From Conexibacter sp. DBS9H8 (lineage in GTDB: Bacteria > Actinomycetota > Thermoleophilia > Solirubrobacterales > Solirubrobacteraceae), in the NCBI RefSeq assembly GCF_023330685.1, contig NZ_CP097128.1, positions 1,178,001 to 1,242,000 of the forward strand: a stretch of 64,000 bases of DNA. The letters are read 5' to 3'. Under the pieces are notes generated by a model that was not told the DNA's origin, did not search any database, and saw nothing but the letters and a program-made list of their open reading frames with translations. A program made the translations under genes and the position numbers. Each line of letters opens with the position of its first letter. The stretch's first letter is position 1. Shown one piece after another: positions 50,570 through 58,164 of this stretch.

Positions 50570-50953
50570 TCAGACGCGACTGACCTCGACGTCTGCGAAG
50601 ACGCTGAAATCTTGGTCTTGAGCGACGACGGCCGCGCCGTGACGTAGCGCTGTCGCCGCGATCCATGCGTCGTGGCGACGAAGCTTGCGGCCGGCCCGGA
50701 GCTCCGAATCGGCGATCCGCCCAAAGCACGAAGCGGTCTGATCGTCGATCACCAGCAGTGGGTATTCCGCTCGGACCCGAGAGAGCGTTCGCAGCCGAGT
50801 CGCGCGGGCGCCTGGGTCGACCGCGCGGAGGACACCCAGCTCAAGCTCCGCGGCGGTCACCACCGAGACCGCGATCTCGTCCGGCAACTCCCCCAGCGGA
50901 CGCCCGGCCTCACGCGCGATGAACACCGACGTATCGGCGACTGCGCGACTCAC
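50570..50953 (-). CDS. vapC: VapC-type PIN-domain ribonuclease toxin
   Basis: 127 residues, GTG start overlapping the antitoxin stop. Acidic PIN residues are in AVADTSVFIAREAGR (Asp), VSVVTAAELELGVLRA (Glu), RRHDAWIAATALRHGAAVVA (Asp) and AQDQDFSVFADV (Asp). It should cut tRNA or rRNA when free of antitoxin. The pair lies between the integrase remnant and the second BlaI locus. Confidence 0.92.
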   Translation of the reverse strand: MSRAVADTSVFIAREAGRPLGELPDEIAVSVVTAAELELGVLRAVDPGARATRLRTLSRVRAEYPLLVIDDQTASCFGRIADSELRAGRKLRRHDAWIAATALRHGAAVVAQDQDFSVFADVEVSRV

Positions 50954-51201
50954 GGCTCCCCGACAAGCGCCCGGCGGACGTCGGCGAGATCGGCCAAGAG
51001 CGCGTCATCTGCGCCGGACTGGTCGACGAGCGCACGGAGTCGTTGGGACGGGAGCCACGGGCTGCGTCGCGGTTCGTGGGGGACGATGTCGGCCACCGGC
51101 ATCCGGTTGACCGTCAGCGACAGGCGCTCGCCGGCCTTGACGGCCGCGACCACGTCAGCGGTGTGGTTACGCAGGTCTCGGACCGACACCTCACGGCACA
51201 T
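50950..51201 (-). CDS. vapB: VapB/Phd-type antitoxin
   Basis: 83 residues from ATG giving MCREVSVRDLRNHTADVVAA; the open frame further upstream is not needed. Phd/YefM fold: VSVRDLRNHTADVVAAVKAG, RLSLTVNRMPVADIVPHEP, then an acidic helical tail (LVDQSGADDALLADLADVRR) that would wrap VapC. It also autoregulates the operon. Confidence 0.9.
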   Translation of the reverse strand: MCREVSVRDLRNHTADVVAAVKAGERLSLTVNRMPVADIVPHEPRRSPWLPSQRLRALVDQSGADDALLADLADVRRALVGEP

Positions 51202-51317
51202 GACAGAACCGTAGCATTGGGCGTCTACGGGATGCCACCGAGCGTGCCGGTGTGCGACCGTCGGTGACCGCCCCTCGCTCGCGTGTCGCCGGTGGCGCCT
51301 CGCACACCGGCATCCAC

Positions 51318-51440
51318 GGGAGAAAGCCTGGATCGGCGGAACCACACATGAGCAGTGGCGATGGCCTTCCGGCCGTGCGTCCAAGCCCCTCGTCACTTTG
51401 GATCGCTTGACGGCTCGCCCGAAAGATCGACAACGAATGA
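51318..51440 (+). pseudogene. Possible hicA remnant
   Basis: One frame reads IGGTTHEQWRWPSGRASKPL, close to the intact HicA stretch IGGTKHEKWRGPAGPASVIP in both order and DNA. The surrounding frame is otherwise degraded and no hicB partner remains. Short match, so low certainty. No other gene is seen in 51202-51478. Confidence 0.4.
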
Positions 51441-51478
51441 CGCGGATCCGCGAGGGCGTGAGGGGTTGACCGGCGCCG

Positions 51479-52429
51479 TCACCCGGAGCCCGCGCCCCGC
51501 CGGGCGCGCGGGCCGACCACGGGACCGACGAACGCCCACAGGCTGATGACGAGCAGCGTGCAGGTGGCGATCCCCAACCACAGGCTCGTCGTGTGAACGG
51601 AGAGACAGATCGTGATGAGGATGCCCGTGCTGACGGCAAGGGTCGCGAGCCGCACGCCGCTCTCGGCTCGCAGCGGCGACGTGCCCGGGGCGGGGCCGAG
51701 CCGGTCCAGGCGGCGCCGGAGCGTCGCGGGATCCGTTCCGTCCGCCGGATCGCCGGCACCGCTGATCGTCTCAAGGGCGCTCTGTACCGCGGAGGCATCC
51801 CCGAGCCGGTGGGCGGCCGCCCGGTCGGCGAGGACGTCGAGTTCGCGCGTGATGATCTGCGCCGCCCGCCGGGCCGGGGCGAGGTTGAAGGAGGCGTGCG
51901 TGATCGCGGTGGCGGCCATCAGCAGCCGGCCGTGGTGATGATCGGCGTGCTCACGCTCGTGTTCGATGACCGCGAGGGTCTCGGACGGGCTGAGCCGCTC
52001 GAGCAGGCCACGGGAGACGAACGTCTGCGATCCCGCCGCAAAGGCGAGCAGGTCGCTGACGGGGATCACCGCGACCTCACTGCTCGCCCCGGTCGGGGTG
52101 AGGCGATGCGCGATCTCGGCCAGCGCCCGCCAGCGCCGGCGGATGATGACCGTCCGGGCGGTGGCGCGGCCGGCGAGCACGGCGAGCAGCACGAGCCCGA
52201 GCAGCACCACGAGACCGCCCGGCAGCGGGCGGTCTCGGCCAATGCCACGGGCGCTGAGACAGACGATCAGGGCGACCGGAAGGGCGCCGATGCCCGCCAG
52301 GGTGATGGATGCGAGGACGATCAGCGCCTGGGGGGAGGCCCCGCGGCGCGACGCCCAGCGATCGACCGCCGCGGGGAGCAACGCGAGCACGGCTGCGAGC
52401 GCCAGGATGGTGAGCGTCCCGGCGCCCAT
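51479..52429 (-). CDS. M56-family (BlaR1-like) membrane protease, second copy
   Basis: 316 residues from ATG 52429, one base after the blaI stop. Helices at the N-terminus (LTILALAAVLALLPAAVD and others), zinc motif His157-Glu-Arg-Glu-His161 in TLAVIEHEREHADHHHGR, and a downstream TRELDVLADRAAAHRLG for the third ligand. Further helices end the protein. Like the first copy it has no penicillin-binding domain. Its presumed target is the BlaI encoded just upstream, so the six-gene chain would carry its own sensor. Confidence 0.85.
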   Translation of the reverse strand: MGAGTLTILALAAVLALLPAAVDRWASRRGASPQALIVLASITLAGIGALPVALIVCLSARGIGRDRPLPGGLVVLLGLVLLAVLAGRATARTVIIRRRWRALAEIAHRLTPTGASSEVAVIPVSDLLAFAAGSQTFVSRGLLERLSPSETLAVIEHEREHADHHHGRLLMAATAITHASFNLAPARRAAQIITRELDVLADRAAAHRLGDASAVQSALETISGAGDPADGTDPATLRRRLDRLGPAPGTSPLRAESGVRLATLAVSTGILITICLSVHTTSLWLGIATCTLLVISLWAFVGPVVGPRARRGAGSG

Positions 52430-52430
52430 C

Positions 52431-52865
52431 TCAGTGGCGCGGTCGCCGTGCCCGCCGGCCGCGCACCGTGTCGAGAAAGCCGAGGACGACCGCGTCCGGA
52501 TCATCGACCCCGTCGAGGATCTGCTCGAGCGCGGCGATCGTCAGCTCCTGAGCGCTGGCGGCGGGTGCCCAGGCATAGACACGGTCACGGAGCTCACGCG
52601 TCACCAGGCCGCGCTCGCGCAGACGGGTCAGCAGCGTCGAGACGGTCGTGTGGGCGCGCGGAGCGCCGGTGAGCGCGCCCTGCACCTCAGTGACCGTCAT
52701 CGGTCCCGCGGCGGCGAGCAGGAGCTCGAGGACGTCAGCCTCGAGGGCGGGGAGCCGGTGCCCGCAGACGTAGCGGCGGCCCTCACTCACGGGATGCCGC
52801 CTGACCGCGTCCGTCCGGCGCGCCGCCTCCAGCCGCCGCCGGCCGGGTCTCCCATCCACACTCAC
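52431..52865 (-). CDS. blaI: BlaI/MecI-family repressor, second copy
   Basis: 144 residues, GTG start overlapping the upstream stop (GTGA). An N-terminal extension of about 35 residues with one Cys-x-His (YVCGHRLPALEADV) precedes the winged helix: LELLLAAAGPMTVTEVQGAL and RAHTTVSTLLTRLRERGLVT. The dimerisation helix follows (ELTIAALEQILDGVDDPDAV). The Cys and His near the wing are unusual and might sense metal or redox state. Twin operators lie at 55215 and 55235 ahead of the chain. Confidence 0.88.
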   Translation of the reverse strand: MSVDGRPGRRRLEAARRTDAVRRHPVSEGRRYVCGHRLPALEADVLELLLAAAGPMTVTEVQGALTGAPRAHTTVSTLLTRLRERGLVTRELRDRVYAWAPAASAQELTIAALEQILDGVDDPDAVVLGFLDTVRGRRARRPRH

Positions 52866-53572
52866 GCATGTTGGGTGATCTTGCCAACCGCGGCGAGCAG
52901 TTGGCTCATCGTCGCGGCCGGACTGCTGTTGGCGTAGGTGATCTGCCCGGCGGCGTTGAGCAGGTAGTAGACGTCCAGGTAGCCGTGGGGGTCATAGGTC
53001 TGGGTGAGGGCGGGGGAGGCGGTGCCGAACATCCAGTCGGGGCTGTGGTACTCGCCGCCGGCGAGCTGGCGGGCAAAGGTCGTCATGGCGGGGCCCGGCT
53101 CTCCGAGATCGCCGGCGAGCTCGAGCTCGACGACCCGGACGTGCCGGTGGGCGAGGTTCGGAATCTGGGCGCTCATCACCTGGGTGCCCGCCTGGCAGCT
53201 CGAACACCAGGTGGTGACGAACCACAGCAGGGTCGGCGTGCCCCTCAGCGCGGAGACCGTCTCAGCGGTGTGCGTGGTCGTCATGAACGCCCCGTCCGGT
53301 GCCGCCGTCGGCGTGCCCGTCGCGTGGCTGACCGGCGGGCCGCCGGTGCCGGGCGGCAGACCGCCGCCGCTGCCGGCGGCGACGGCAACGACCGCCACGA
53401 TCGCCACGAGCAGGATCCCACCGAGTCCCCAGGCGAGCCAGGGACGTCGCGCGCGGGACGGCTGGGCAGCCGCCGTGCCGCCGCGGGTGCTCCTGCGTGG
53501 CGTCCCCGTCGCTGCGGCGCCGGTCGGGGATGAGCTCGTGCCTCCCTGCCGGGAGCGTTTTCCGCGGCTCAT
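52862..53572 (-). CDS. Membrane-anchored thioredoxin-like protein
   Basis: 236 residues from ATG 53572 (ATGA overlap). Basic cytoplasmic N-terminus, one helix (WLAWGLGGILLVAIVAVVAV), then an extracytoplasmic thioredoxin fold with LLWFVTTWCSSCQAGTQVMS (CSSC redox pair) and LNAAGQITYANSSPA near the end. Close to the mercury-resistance genes; it may keep periplasmic thiols reduced or pass mercury ligands. The electron donor may be the Cys-containing membrane protein encoded directly upstream. Confidence 0.85.
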   Translation of the reverse strand: MSRGKRSRQGGTSSSPTGAAATGTPRRSTRGGTAAAQPSRARRPWLAWGLGGILLVAIVAVVAVAAGSGGGLPPGTGGPPVSHATGTPTAAPDGAFMTTTHTAETVSALRGTPTLLWFVTTWCSSCQAGTQVMSAQIPNLAHRHVRVVELELAGDLGEPGPAMTTFARQLAGGEYHSPDWMFGTASPALTQTYDPHGYLDVYYLLNAAGQITYANSSPAATMSQLLAAVGKITQHA

Positions 53573-54246
53573 CGCAGGCTCCGATCCGCGTCGGCATCGG
53601 CCCCGGGGGACAGGGGACCGAGCCGGTCGCCGCTGAATCCGCCCTCCTCTGGCCCGGCGGGAACGCAGCAGACCCCTCCCAGGCAGTTGGCGCGGGCCAC
53701 CTTGCGACTCGACCACAGCCCGGTGAGCACCAGCACGGCGAGCGCGCCGCCCATCACCAGGTTCTCCCGAGCGGCGAAGAAATGCTGGAGGTGGGCGGTC
53801 GTGGTGAGCCGAGCGGTGGCCGAGAGGCCGACGAGACCGATCAACGTCGGCAGGATCGGGCTGCAACACAGCAGGCTCGGAAGCACGCTGACGATCGCGG
53901 CGAGGGCGGCGAGGGGTCCGGTCCGGCCAGCCGTTTCGCTCACGTTGGCGCGGATACGGCGGACGGCGTGCACCTGCACCGCGATCAGCCATCCCATCCC
54001 GACCGCGAAGGCGGCGCTGAAGGCGACGTAGCGCAGGTCCAGGTAGTGCCAGTTGGCAAAGCTGATGCGCTGGGTGAAGCTGAAGGGCAGCACGAGGGAG
54101 TAGCCGACCCCGATCAGGGGCACGGCGAGGACGAAGACACGCCGGGCGACCCGGTCGGTGGCGACGTCTCTGAGCACGCGTCTGAATGCTGGTCGGTCAG
54201 ACGACGCAGGGCTCGCCGGGGTTGACCGGTCGGTCAGCGCGCTCAC
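53569..54246 (-). CDS. Polytopic membrane protein with CC-Pro motif, possible CcdA-like transporter
   Basis: 225 residues, GTG start in a GTGA overlap. About four to five helices. The central helix contains SVLPSLLCCSPILPTLIGLV, a Cys-Cys-x-Pro motif similar in style to CcdA/DsbD or mercury-transport proteins, and a second Cys group near the C-terminus (ANCLGGVCCVPAGP). No close family is recognised. Its place between two thioredoxin-like genes suggests transmembrane electron or mercury transfer. Confidence 0.7.
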   Translation of the reverse strand: MSALTDRSTPASPASSDRPAFRRVLRDVATDRVARRVFVLAVPLIGVGYSLVLPFSFTQRISFANWHYLDLRYVAFSAAFAVGMGWLIAVQVHAVRRIRANVSETAGRTGPLAALAAIVSVLPSLLCCSPILPTLIGLVGLSATARLTTTAHLQHFFAARENLVMGGALAVLVLTGLWSSRKVARANCLGGVCCVPAGPEEGGFSGDRLGPLSPGADADADRSLR

Positions 54247-54572
54247 CGGGACACCGTCACATCGTCACCGACCCGCCTGGCCGACCGGCCGCTGCCGACC
54301 CCAGGTGCACAGCAGCGGCGGGAGCGCCGGCGCAGGAGTACGAGGCCGACGGCGGCCGCCAGGGCGACGATCGCGCCGATCGCCCCCCAGGCAACTCCCC
54401 CCAGGGTGGCGGCTGCGGTGATCAACAGGGGGCCGCCGCAGCAGAGCAGCGGGGCGAGCAGGAGCAGCAGCCAGCCCTGGCCCCCCGGCTCCTGGGGCCG
54501 CTCACGGTTCGTTGGCTGGGGGACAGGCGACGCGAGGGGGCGGGTCGGCCGATCGGCCTGCGGGGTGATCAT
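54243..54572 (-). CDS. Small Cys-containing membrane protein, MerT/MerF-like candidate
   Basis: 109 residues. The TGATG overlap with the upstream gene favours ATG 54572; a GTG one codon earlier is possible. Two helices: WLLLLLAPLLCCGGPLLITA and AIGAIVALAAAVGLVLL, with a vicinal Cys pair inside the first and a basic tail with RRCCAPG. Mercury importers carry such Cys pairs in helix one and a loop. The identity is only by analogy and context beside merA. Confidence 0.6.
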   Translation of the reverse strand: MITPQADRPTRPLASPVPQPTNRERPQEPGGQGWLLLLLAPLLCCGGPLLITAAATLGGVAWGAIGAIVALAAAVGLVLLRRRSRRCCAPGVGSGRSARRVGDDVTVSR

Positions 54573-55204
54573 CACAGCTCCTTGACGTGGTTGAGGAGAG
54601 GACCCAACGTCGAAACGGGCGTTGAGCCACGGTAGACGGTGTGTCCGGAACGGTTGAGCAGGAGGTATTCATCGGGAATCGCGGCCGGGTCCAGCGCCGC
54701 GGTCAGTGACGCGGAGGCGAGCCCCCAGGTCCAGGCCGGGTCGTAGAACCGATCTCCGGCGGCTCCGCGTCCGAACCGGACGAGCTGGGCCCGTCCCGGC
54801 TCGCCCCCCGCGAAGGCGCCATAGAGGCCGAGGACGAGGATGCGCACGTTGGCGGCCCTGAAGGCCGAGAGATGGCGGGCGATGACCGGCAGGCTCGCCG
54901 CGCAGGCACCGCACCCTGAGGCCACGAACCACACCATCAGCGGCCGGCCGGTGAACGCCCGCAAAGCCGTCTCCCGGCCACTCAGCAAGGTCAACGGGGC
55001 CTGCAGCACCGGGTGGCCCGTTCGGGTGCCGGTGGAGGGTGAGCCGGTCATGGGGATCGCCGGTGCAGCGCTGGGGGCCGCGGCGCCGGCCTGGACGCAA
55101 CCGGCGAGGGTGAGGGCGACCCCAGCTGCCGCGACTGCTCGCGGCAGCCGGCGCGTGCGCCCGCTGGTCCCTCGGGTTGTCCTGACTGTCAACGGTGCCT
55201 CCAT
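54572..55204 (-). CDS. Thioredoxin-like lipoprotein
   Basis: 210 residues. Signal sequence with lipobox VALTLAGC (Cys near residue 36) would anchor it outside. The thioredoxin domain has PLMVWFVASGCGACAASLPV (CGAC redox pair) and ends YLLLNRSGHTVYRGSTPVST. First gene of the chain; the ATG is 10 bases from operator O1, leaving little room for a ribosome binding site. Confidence 0.85.
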   Translation of the reverse strand: MEAPLTVRTTRGTSGRTRRLPRAVAAAGVALTLAGCVQAGAAAPSAAPAIPMTGSPSTGTRTGHPVLQAPLTLLSGRETALRAFTGRPLMVWFVASGCGACAASLPVIARHLSAFRAANVRILVLGLYGAFAGGEPGRAQLVRFGRGAAGDRFYDPAWTWGLASASLTAALDPAAIPDEYLLLNRSGHTVYRGSTPVSTLGPLLNHVKEL

Positions 55205-55214
55205 CGAACGTTGC

Positions 55215-55232
55215 CTCTACAGACCTGTAGAG
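55215..55232. promoter_or_regulatory. BlaI-type operator O1
   Basis: A perfect 18-bp palindrome with arms CTCTACAG and CTGTAGAG around AC. It contains the TACAnnnnTGTA-like core bound by BlaI/CopY repressors. Confidence 0.75.
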
Positions 55233-55234
55233 AG

Positions 55235-55252
55235 TACTACAGACTTGTAGAA
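55235..55252. promoter_or_regulatory. BlaI-type operator O2
   Basis: TACTACAGACTTGTAGAA, a near-palindrome matching the TACTACA/TGTAGTA bla-mec operator style. Centres of O1 and O2 are 20 bp apart, two helical turns. Confidence 0.75.
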
Positions 55253-55278
55253 GGTGGCGAGGCGAGAGTGGGGCGGGG

Positions 55279-55716
55279 TCAACAACCGTCGATCCGCCGG
55301 CAGGCGGCAACGTGCTCGGCGTTGGTGGCAAGCAGCTCACGGGCGAGGCCGAGCAGCGCGCCGATGCGGTCGTCGCTGATGGCGTAGTGGACGGTCCGGT
55401 GCTCGCGGCGGGTGGAGACGAACCCACACCAGCGCAGGCACGCGAGGTGGGCGGAGGTGCGCGGCTGGCTCGTCGCGGTCTCGGCGGCGATCTCCCCGAC
55501 CGACAGCTCGCCGTGTCGCTCGAGCAGTTCGAGGATGTGGAGGCGGGTCGGATCCCCGAAGGTGCGGAAGTACTTGGCGAGCAGCTCCCGCTCGGTCGGG
55601 TGCGCGGCGATCCGGAAGGGGGCGGCACGCAGGTCCGCGGCCGCTGCGCCATCGCGAGTGTCGGGCGCATCGACGGGCGCGTCGGGGGTCTGGAGGGCAT
55701 CGGGGGGCGGGGCCAT
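55279..55716 (-). CDS. ArsR-family regulator, probable mercury sensor
   Basis: 145 residues. Winged helix: KYFRTFGDPTRLHILELLER, ELSVGEIAAETATSQPRTSA, HLACLRWCGFVSTRREHRTV. Cys candidates are LACLRWCG in the recognition helix and the C-terminal pair CRRIDGC. Actinomycetes use ArsR-type repressors rather than MerR for mer operons. It faces merA across a short gap with a 7-bp inverted repeat. Confidence 0.85.
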   Translation of the reverse strand: MAPPPDALQTPDAPVDAPDTRDGAAAADLRAAPFRIAAHPTERELLAKYFRTFGDPTRLHILELLERHGELSVGEIAAETATSQPRTSAHLACLRWCGFVSTRREHRTVHYAISDDRIGALLGLARELLATNAEHVAACRRIDGC

Positions 55717-55724
55717 GTGGTCTA

Positions 55725-55744
55725 ATATACGGAATCACGTATAT
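55725..55744. promoter_or_regulatory. Probable operator between arsR and merA
   Basis: Inverted repeat ATATACG-gaatca-CGTATAT, an ArsR-type dyad, centred in the 57-bp divergent gap and 29 bases before the merA start. Confidence 0.75.
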
Positions 55745-55773
55745 GACCGCTACCCACCTCAGGAGAACCCCCT

Positions 55774-57387
55774 GTGTCTGAAATTGCGCTGGTGATCGAA
55801 GGAATGACCTGCGCGGACTGCGCCCGGCATGTCCGCCACGGTCTCGAGGAGGCCGGGGCGCAATCGGTTGTGGTCGACTGGCGGGCGGGGACCGGAACGA
55901 TCGCCGCCGACGGCCCGTCGCTGGAGGCGATGAACCGGGCGCTGGCGGACACGCGCTATCGGGTCCGCTCGGCGGTCGAGCGGGGCGGGCAGACCGCGGT
56001 GCCTGACGGCGGCGACATCCCAGACGCCGACTACGACTACGACCTGATCGTGCTCGGGTCCGGCGGCGGGGCCTTCGCCGGCGCGATCCGCGCCCGCGAC
56101 CTGGGTAAGAGCGTCCTGATGGTGGAGGCGCACACGATCGGCGGTACGTGCGTCAACGTCGGCTGCATCCCGTCCAAGAGCCTGCTCGTCTCCTCCCTCC
56201 ACCATGACGGGGCCGACCCGGGCGCGCTCGCTCAGGCGGTGTCGGTCAAGGCGGAGATCGTCGAACGCCTCCGCCAGGAGAAGTACGTCGACCTGATCGA
56301 CGAGTACGGAATCGAGCTGCGCAGAGGCACCGCGCAGCTCAGCGGCCCGCACAGCGTCACGATCGGGGAGGCGAGCGTCACCGCCGCGCGCATCCTCATC
56401 GCCACCGGGGCGCGTCCGCAGATCCCCGAGATCCCCGGTCTCGCGGAGGCGGGGTACCTCACCTCCACGACCGCGCTCGAGCTCACCGACGTACCGCGAC
56501 GGCTGGCGGTGATCGGCGCCAACGCGGTCGGGCTCGAGCTCGGACAGATGCTCGGCAACTTCGGCAGCCAGGTCACCTTCATCTCCCGTCGCGCGCTCAC
56601 ACCGCGCTCGGAGCCGGAGATCTCCGAGGCGATCCGGCGGGTGCTCGAGGGCCAGGGCCACACCGTGCTCGAACACGCCAGCACGCGCCGGGTGCGCCCC
56701 GGGACGGACGCGAAGATGCTCGAGGTGGAGGTCGGCTCAGAGCGGATCGAGGTCGAGGTCGACGCGATCCTCGTGGCAGCCGGACGGCGACCCAACACCG
56801 AGCAGCTCAACCTCGCGGCGGTCGGTGTCGTCACCGACACCCACGGAGCGATCGTCGTCGACGACGCTCAGCGCACCAGCGTCTCGTCGATCTACGCCGC
56901 CGGAGATGTGACCACCCAGCCCCAGTTCGTCTACGTCGCCGCAGCGGGCGGCGCAGCGGCGGCTGAGAACGCGCTCACCGGCGCGGGCCGGCACCTCGAC
57001 TTGACCAACCTGCCTCAGATCATCTTCACGAGCCCGCAGATCGCCCTCGCCGGGCTCACCGAGCAGCAGGCCCGTGAGGCGGGCTTTGTCGTCCAGACGA
57101 GCGTGCTTCCGCTCTCCGCGATCCCGCGGGCGATCGTCAACGGCGACACCGACGGCCTGTTCAAGCTCGTCGCGGACGCCGGCAGCGGCCGGCTGCTCGG
57201 GGCGAGCATCATCGCCGATGCCGCCGGTGAGGTGATCCAGTCCGCCGTGCTGGCGATCAAGGCGGAGATGACCTTCACGGACCTCGCGTCCACCTGGGCG
57301 CCCTACCTGACGATGGCCGAGGGCCTCAAGCTCGCCGCCCAGACCTTCGGCCGGGACGTCGCCAAGCTCTCCTGCTGTGCCGCCTGA
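55774..57387 (+). CDS. merA: Mercuric reductase with N-terminal HMA domain
   Basis: 537 residues, GTG start with AGGAG about 9-13 bases upstream. Residues 1-70 are a heavy-metal-associated domain with ALVIEGMTCADCARHVRHGL. The flavoprotein core has LIVLGSGGGAFAGAIRARDL (FAD site), the redox pair IGGTCVNVGCIPSKSLL, the NAD(P)H site LAVIGANAVGLELGQMLGNF and IYAAGDVTTQPQFVYVAAAG. It ends DVAKLSCCAA, the C-terminal Cys pair that hands Hg(II) to the active site. It reduces Hg(II) to Hg(0) in the cytoplasm with NADPH. Confidence 0.97.
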   Translation: MSEIALVIEGMTCADCARHVRHGLEEAGAQSVVVDWRAGTGTIAADGPSLEAMNRALADTRYRVRSAVERGGQTAVPDGGDIPDADYDYDLIVLGSGGGAFAGAIRARDLGKSVLMVEAHTIGGTCVNVGCIPSKSLLVSSLHHDGADPGALAQAVSVKAEIVERLRQEKYVDLIDEYGIELRRGTAQLSGPHSVTIGEASVTAARILIATGARPQIPEIPGLAEAGYLTSTTALELTDVPRRLAVIGANAVGLELGQMLGNFGSQVTFISRRALTPRSEPEISEAIRRVLEGQGHTVLEHASTRRVRPGTDAKMLEVEVGSERIEVEVDAILVAAGRRPNTEQLNLAAVGVVTDTHGAIVVDDAQRTSVSSIYAAGDVTTQPQFVYVAAAGGAAAAENALTGAGRHLDLTNLPQIIFTSPQIALAGLTEQQAREAGFVVQTSVLPLSAIPRAIVNGDTDGLFKLVADAGSGRLLGASIIADAAGEVIQSAVLAIKAEMTFTDLASTWAPYLTMAEGLKLAAQTFGRDVAKLSCCAA

Positions 57388-57444
57388 GCCGCGGCGGGAG
57401 CAGCTCCCACCCGAGGGGCGGGGCGGCGTTGTCCGCCCCGCCCC

Positions 57445-58164
57445 TCAGGACCGCCGCAGCAGGTAGGTGTCCATGATCCACCCGTACTCGGTCCGTGCGC
57501 GCTCCCGCGCCGCGTCGATCTGCGCGGCGACGGCGGCGAGCGGTCCGGAGATGAGCTGCTCCCGGTCGGTGCCGAGGTAGGCGCCCCAGAAGATCGCGAG
57601 CGGCTCGGTGCGCACGCGGTGGTAGGCGCCCTGGCCGTCGAGCATCACGACGACGTCGGTCATCCCCACCGGCCAGCCCGTCGCGGCCAGCCGCCGGCCG
57701 GTCGTGATCAGCACCTCCCCGGCGACCCGGGTCAGGGCGATCCGGTGGGCGCCACAGAGCGCGGCGACGCTCGAGATCCCCGGGATCACCCGGAAGGGCA
57801 CGGCCAACTGCGCGAGCACGGCGATCGTCGAGTCATAGACGGCCGGGTCACCCCAGACGAGGAAGGCGCCGACCCCGGCGTGGGCGTCGATCGCCGCCTG
57901 CCAGGCCCGGGCGCGGGCAGCCCGCCACGCCTCCACGGCACCCGCGTAGTCGGCGGCGCCACGGTCCCGGCGCGGTTCGTCCACGACGACCACGGGCGTG
58001 GCCGGAGCGTGGCGGCGGATGAGCGCATCGCGGGCGGCGGTGAGATCGCCGGTCGCGCGGTCGAGGGAGAAGATGACGTCGGCGCGGGCGAGCGCGCTCA
58101 CCGCCGCGAGGGTGATGTGCTCGGGGTCCCCCGCCCCGATGCCGATGACGAGGACCTCATCCAC
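57445..58164 (-). CDS. cobF: Precorrin-6A synthase (deacetylating)
   Basis: 239 residues of the tetrapyrrole methylase fold. Starts VLVIGIGAGDPEHITLAAVS, with the SAM loop FLVWGDPAVYDSTIAVLAQL and VIPGISSVAALCGAHRIALT. WGAYLGTDREQLISG and YGWIMDTYLLRR at the end favour CobF. It methylates C-1 and removes acetate in the aerobic cobalamin pathway. It overlaps the cobIJ stop by 8 bases and is the last cob gene here. Confidence 0.92.
   Translation of the reverse strand: MDEVLVIGIGAGDPEHITLAAVSALARADVIFSLDRATGDLTAARDALIRRHAPATPVVVVDEPRRDRGAADYAGAVEAWRAARARAWQAAIDAHAGVGAFLVWGDPAVYDSTIAVLAQLAVPFRVIPGISSVAALCGAHRIALTRVAGEVLITTGRRLAATGWPVGMTDVVVMLDGQGAYHRVRTEPLAIFWGAYLGTDREQLISGPLAAVAAQIDAARERARTEYGWIMDTYLLRRS

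Noticed and set aside
49384-50724. Long - strand frame with GDSNPRPLHYE and GGLEPPTPSVRG text
   Set aside because: These strings are well-known translations of the antisense of tRNA genes. The frame runs over the tRNA, its repeat and hicBA, so it is spurious.
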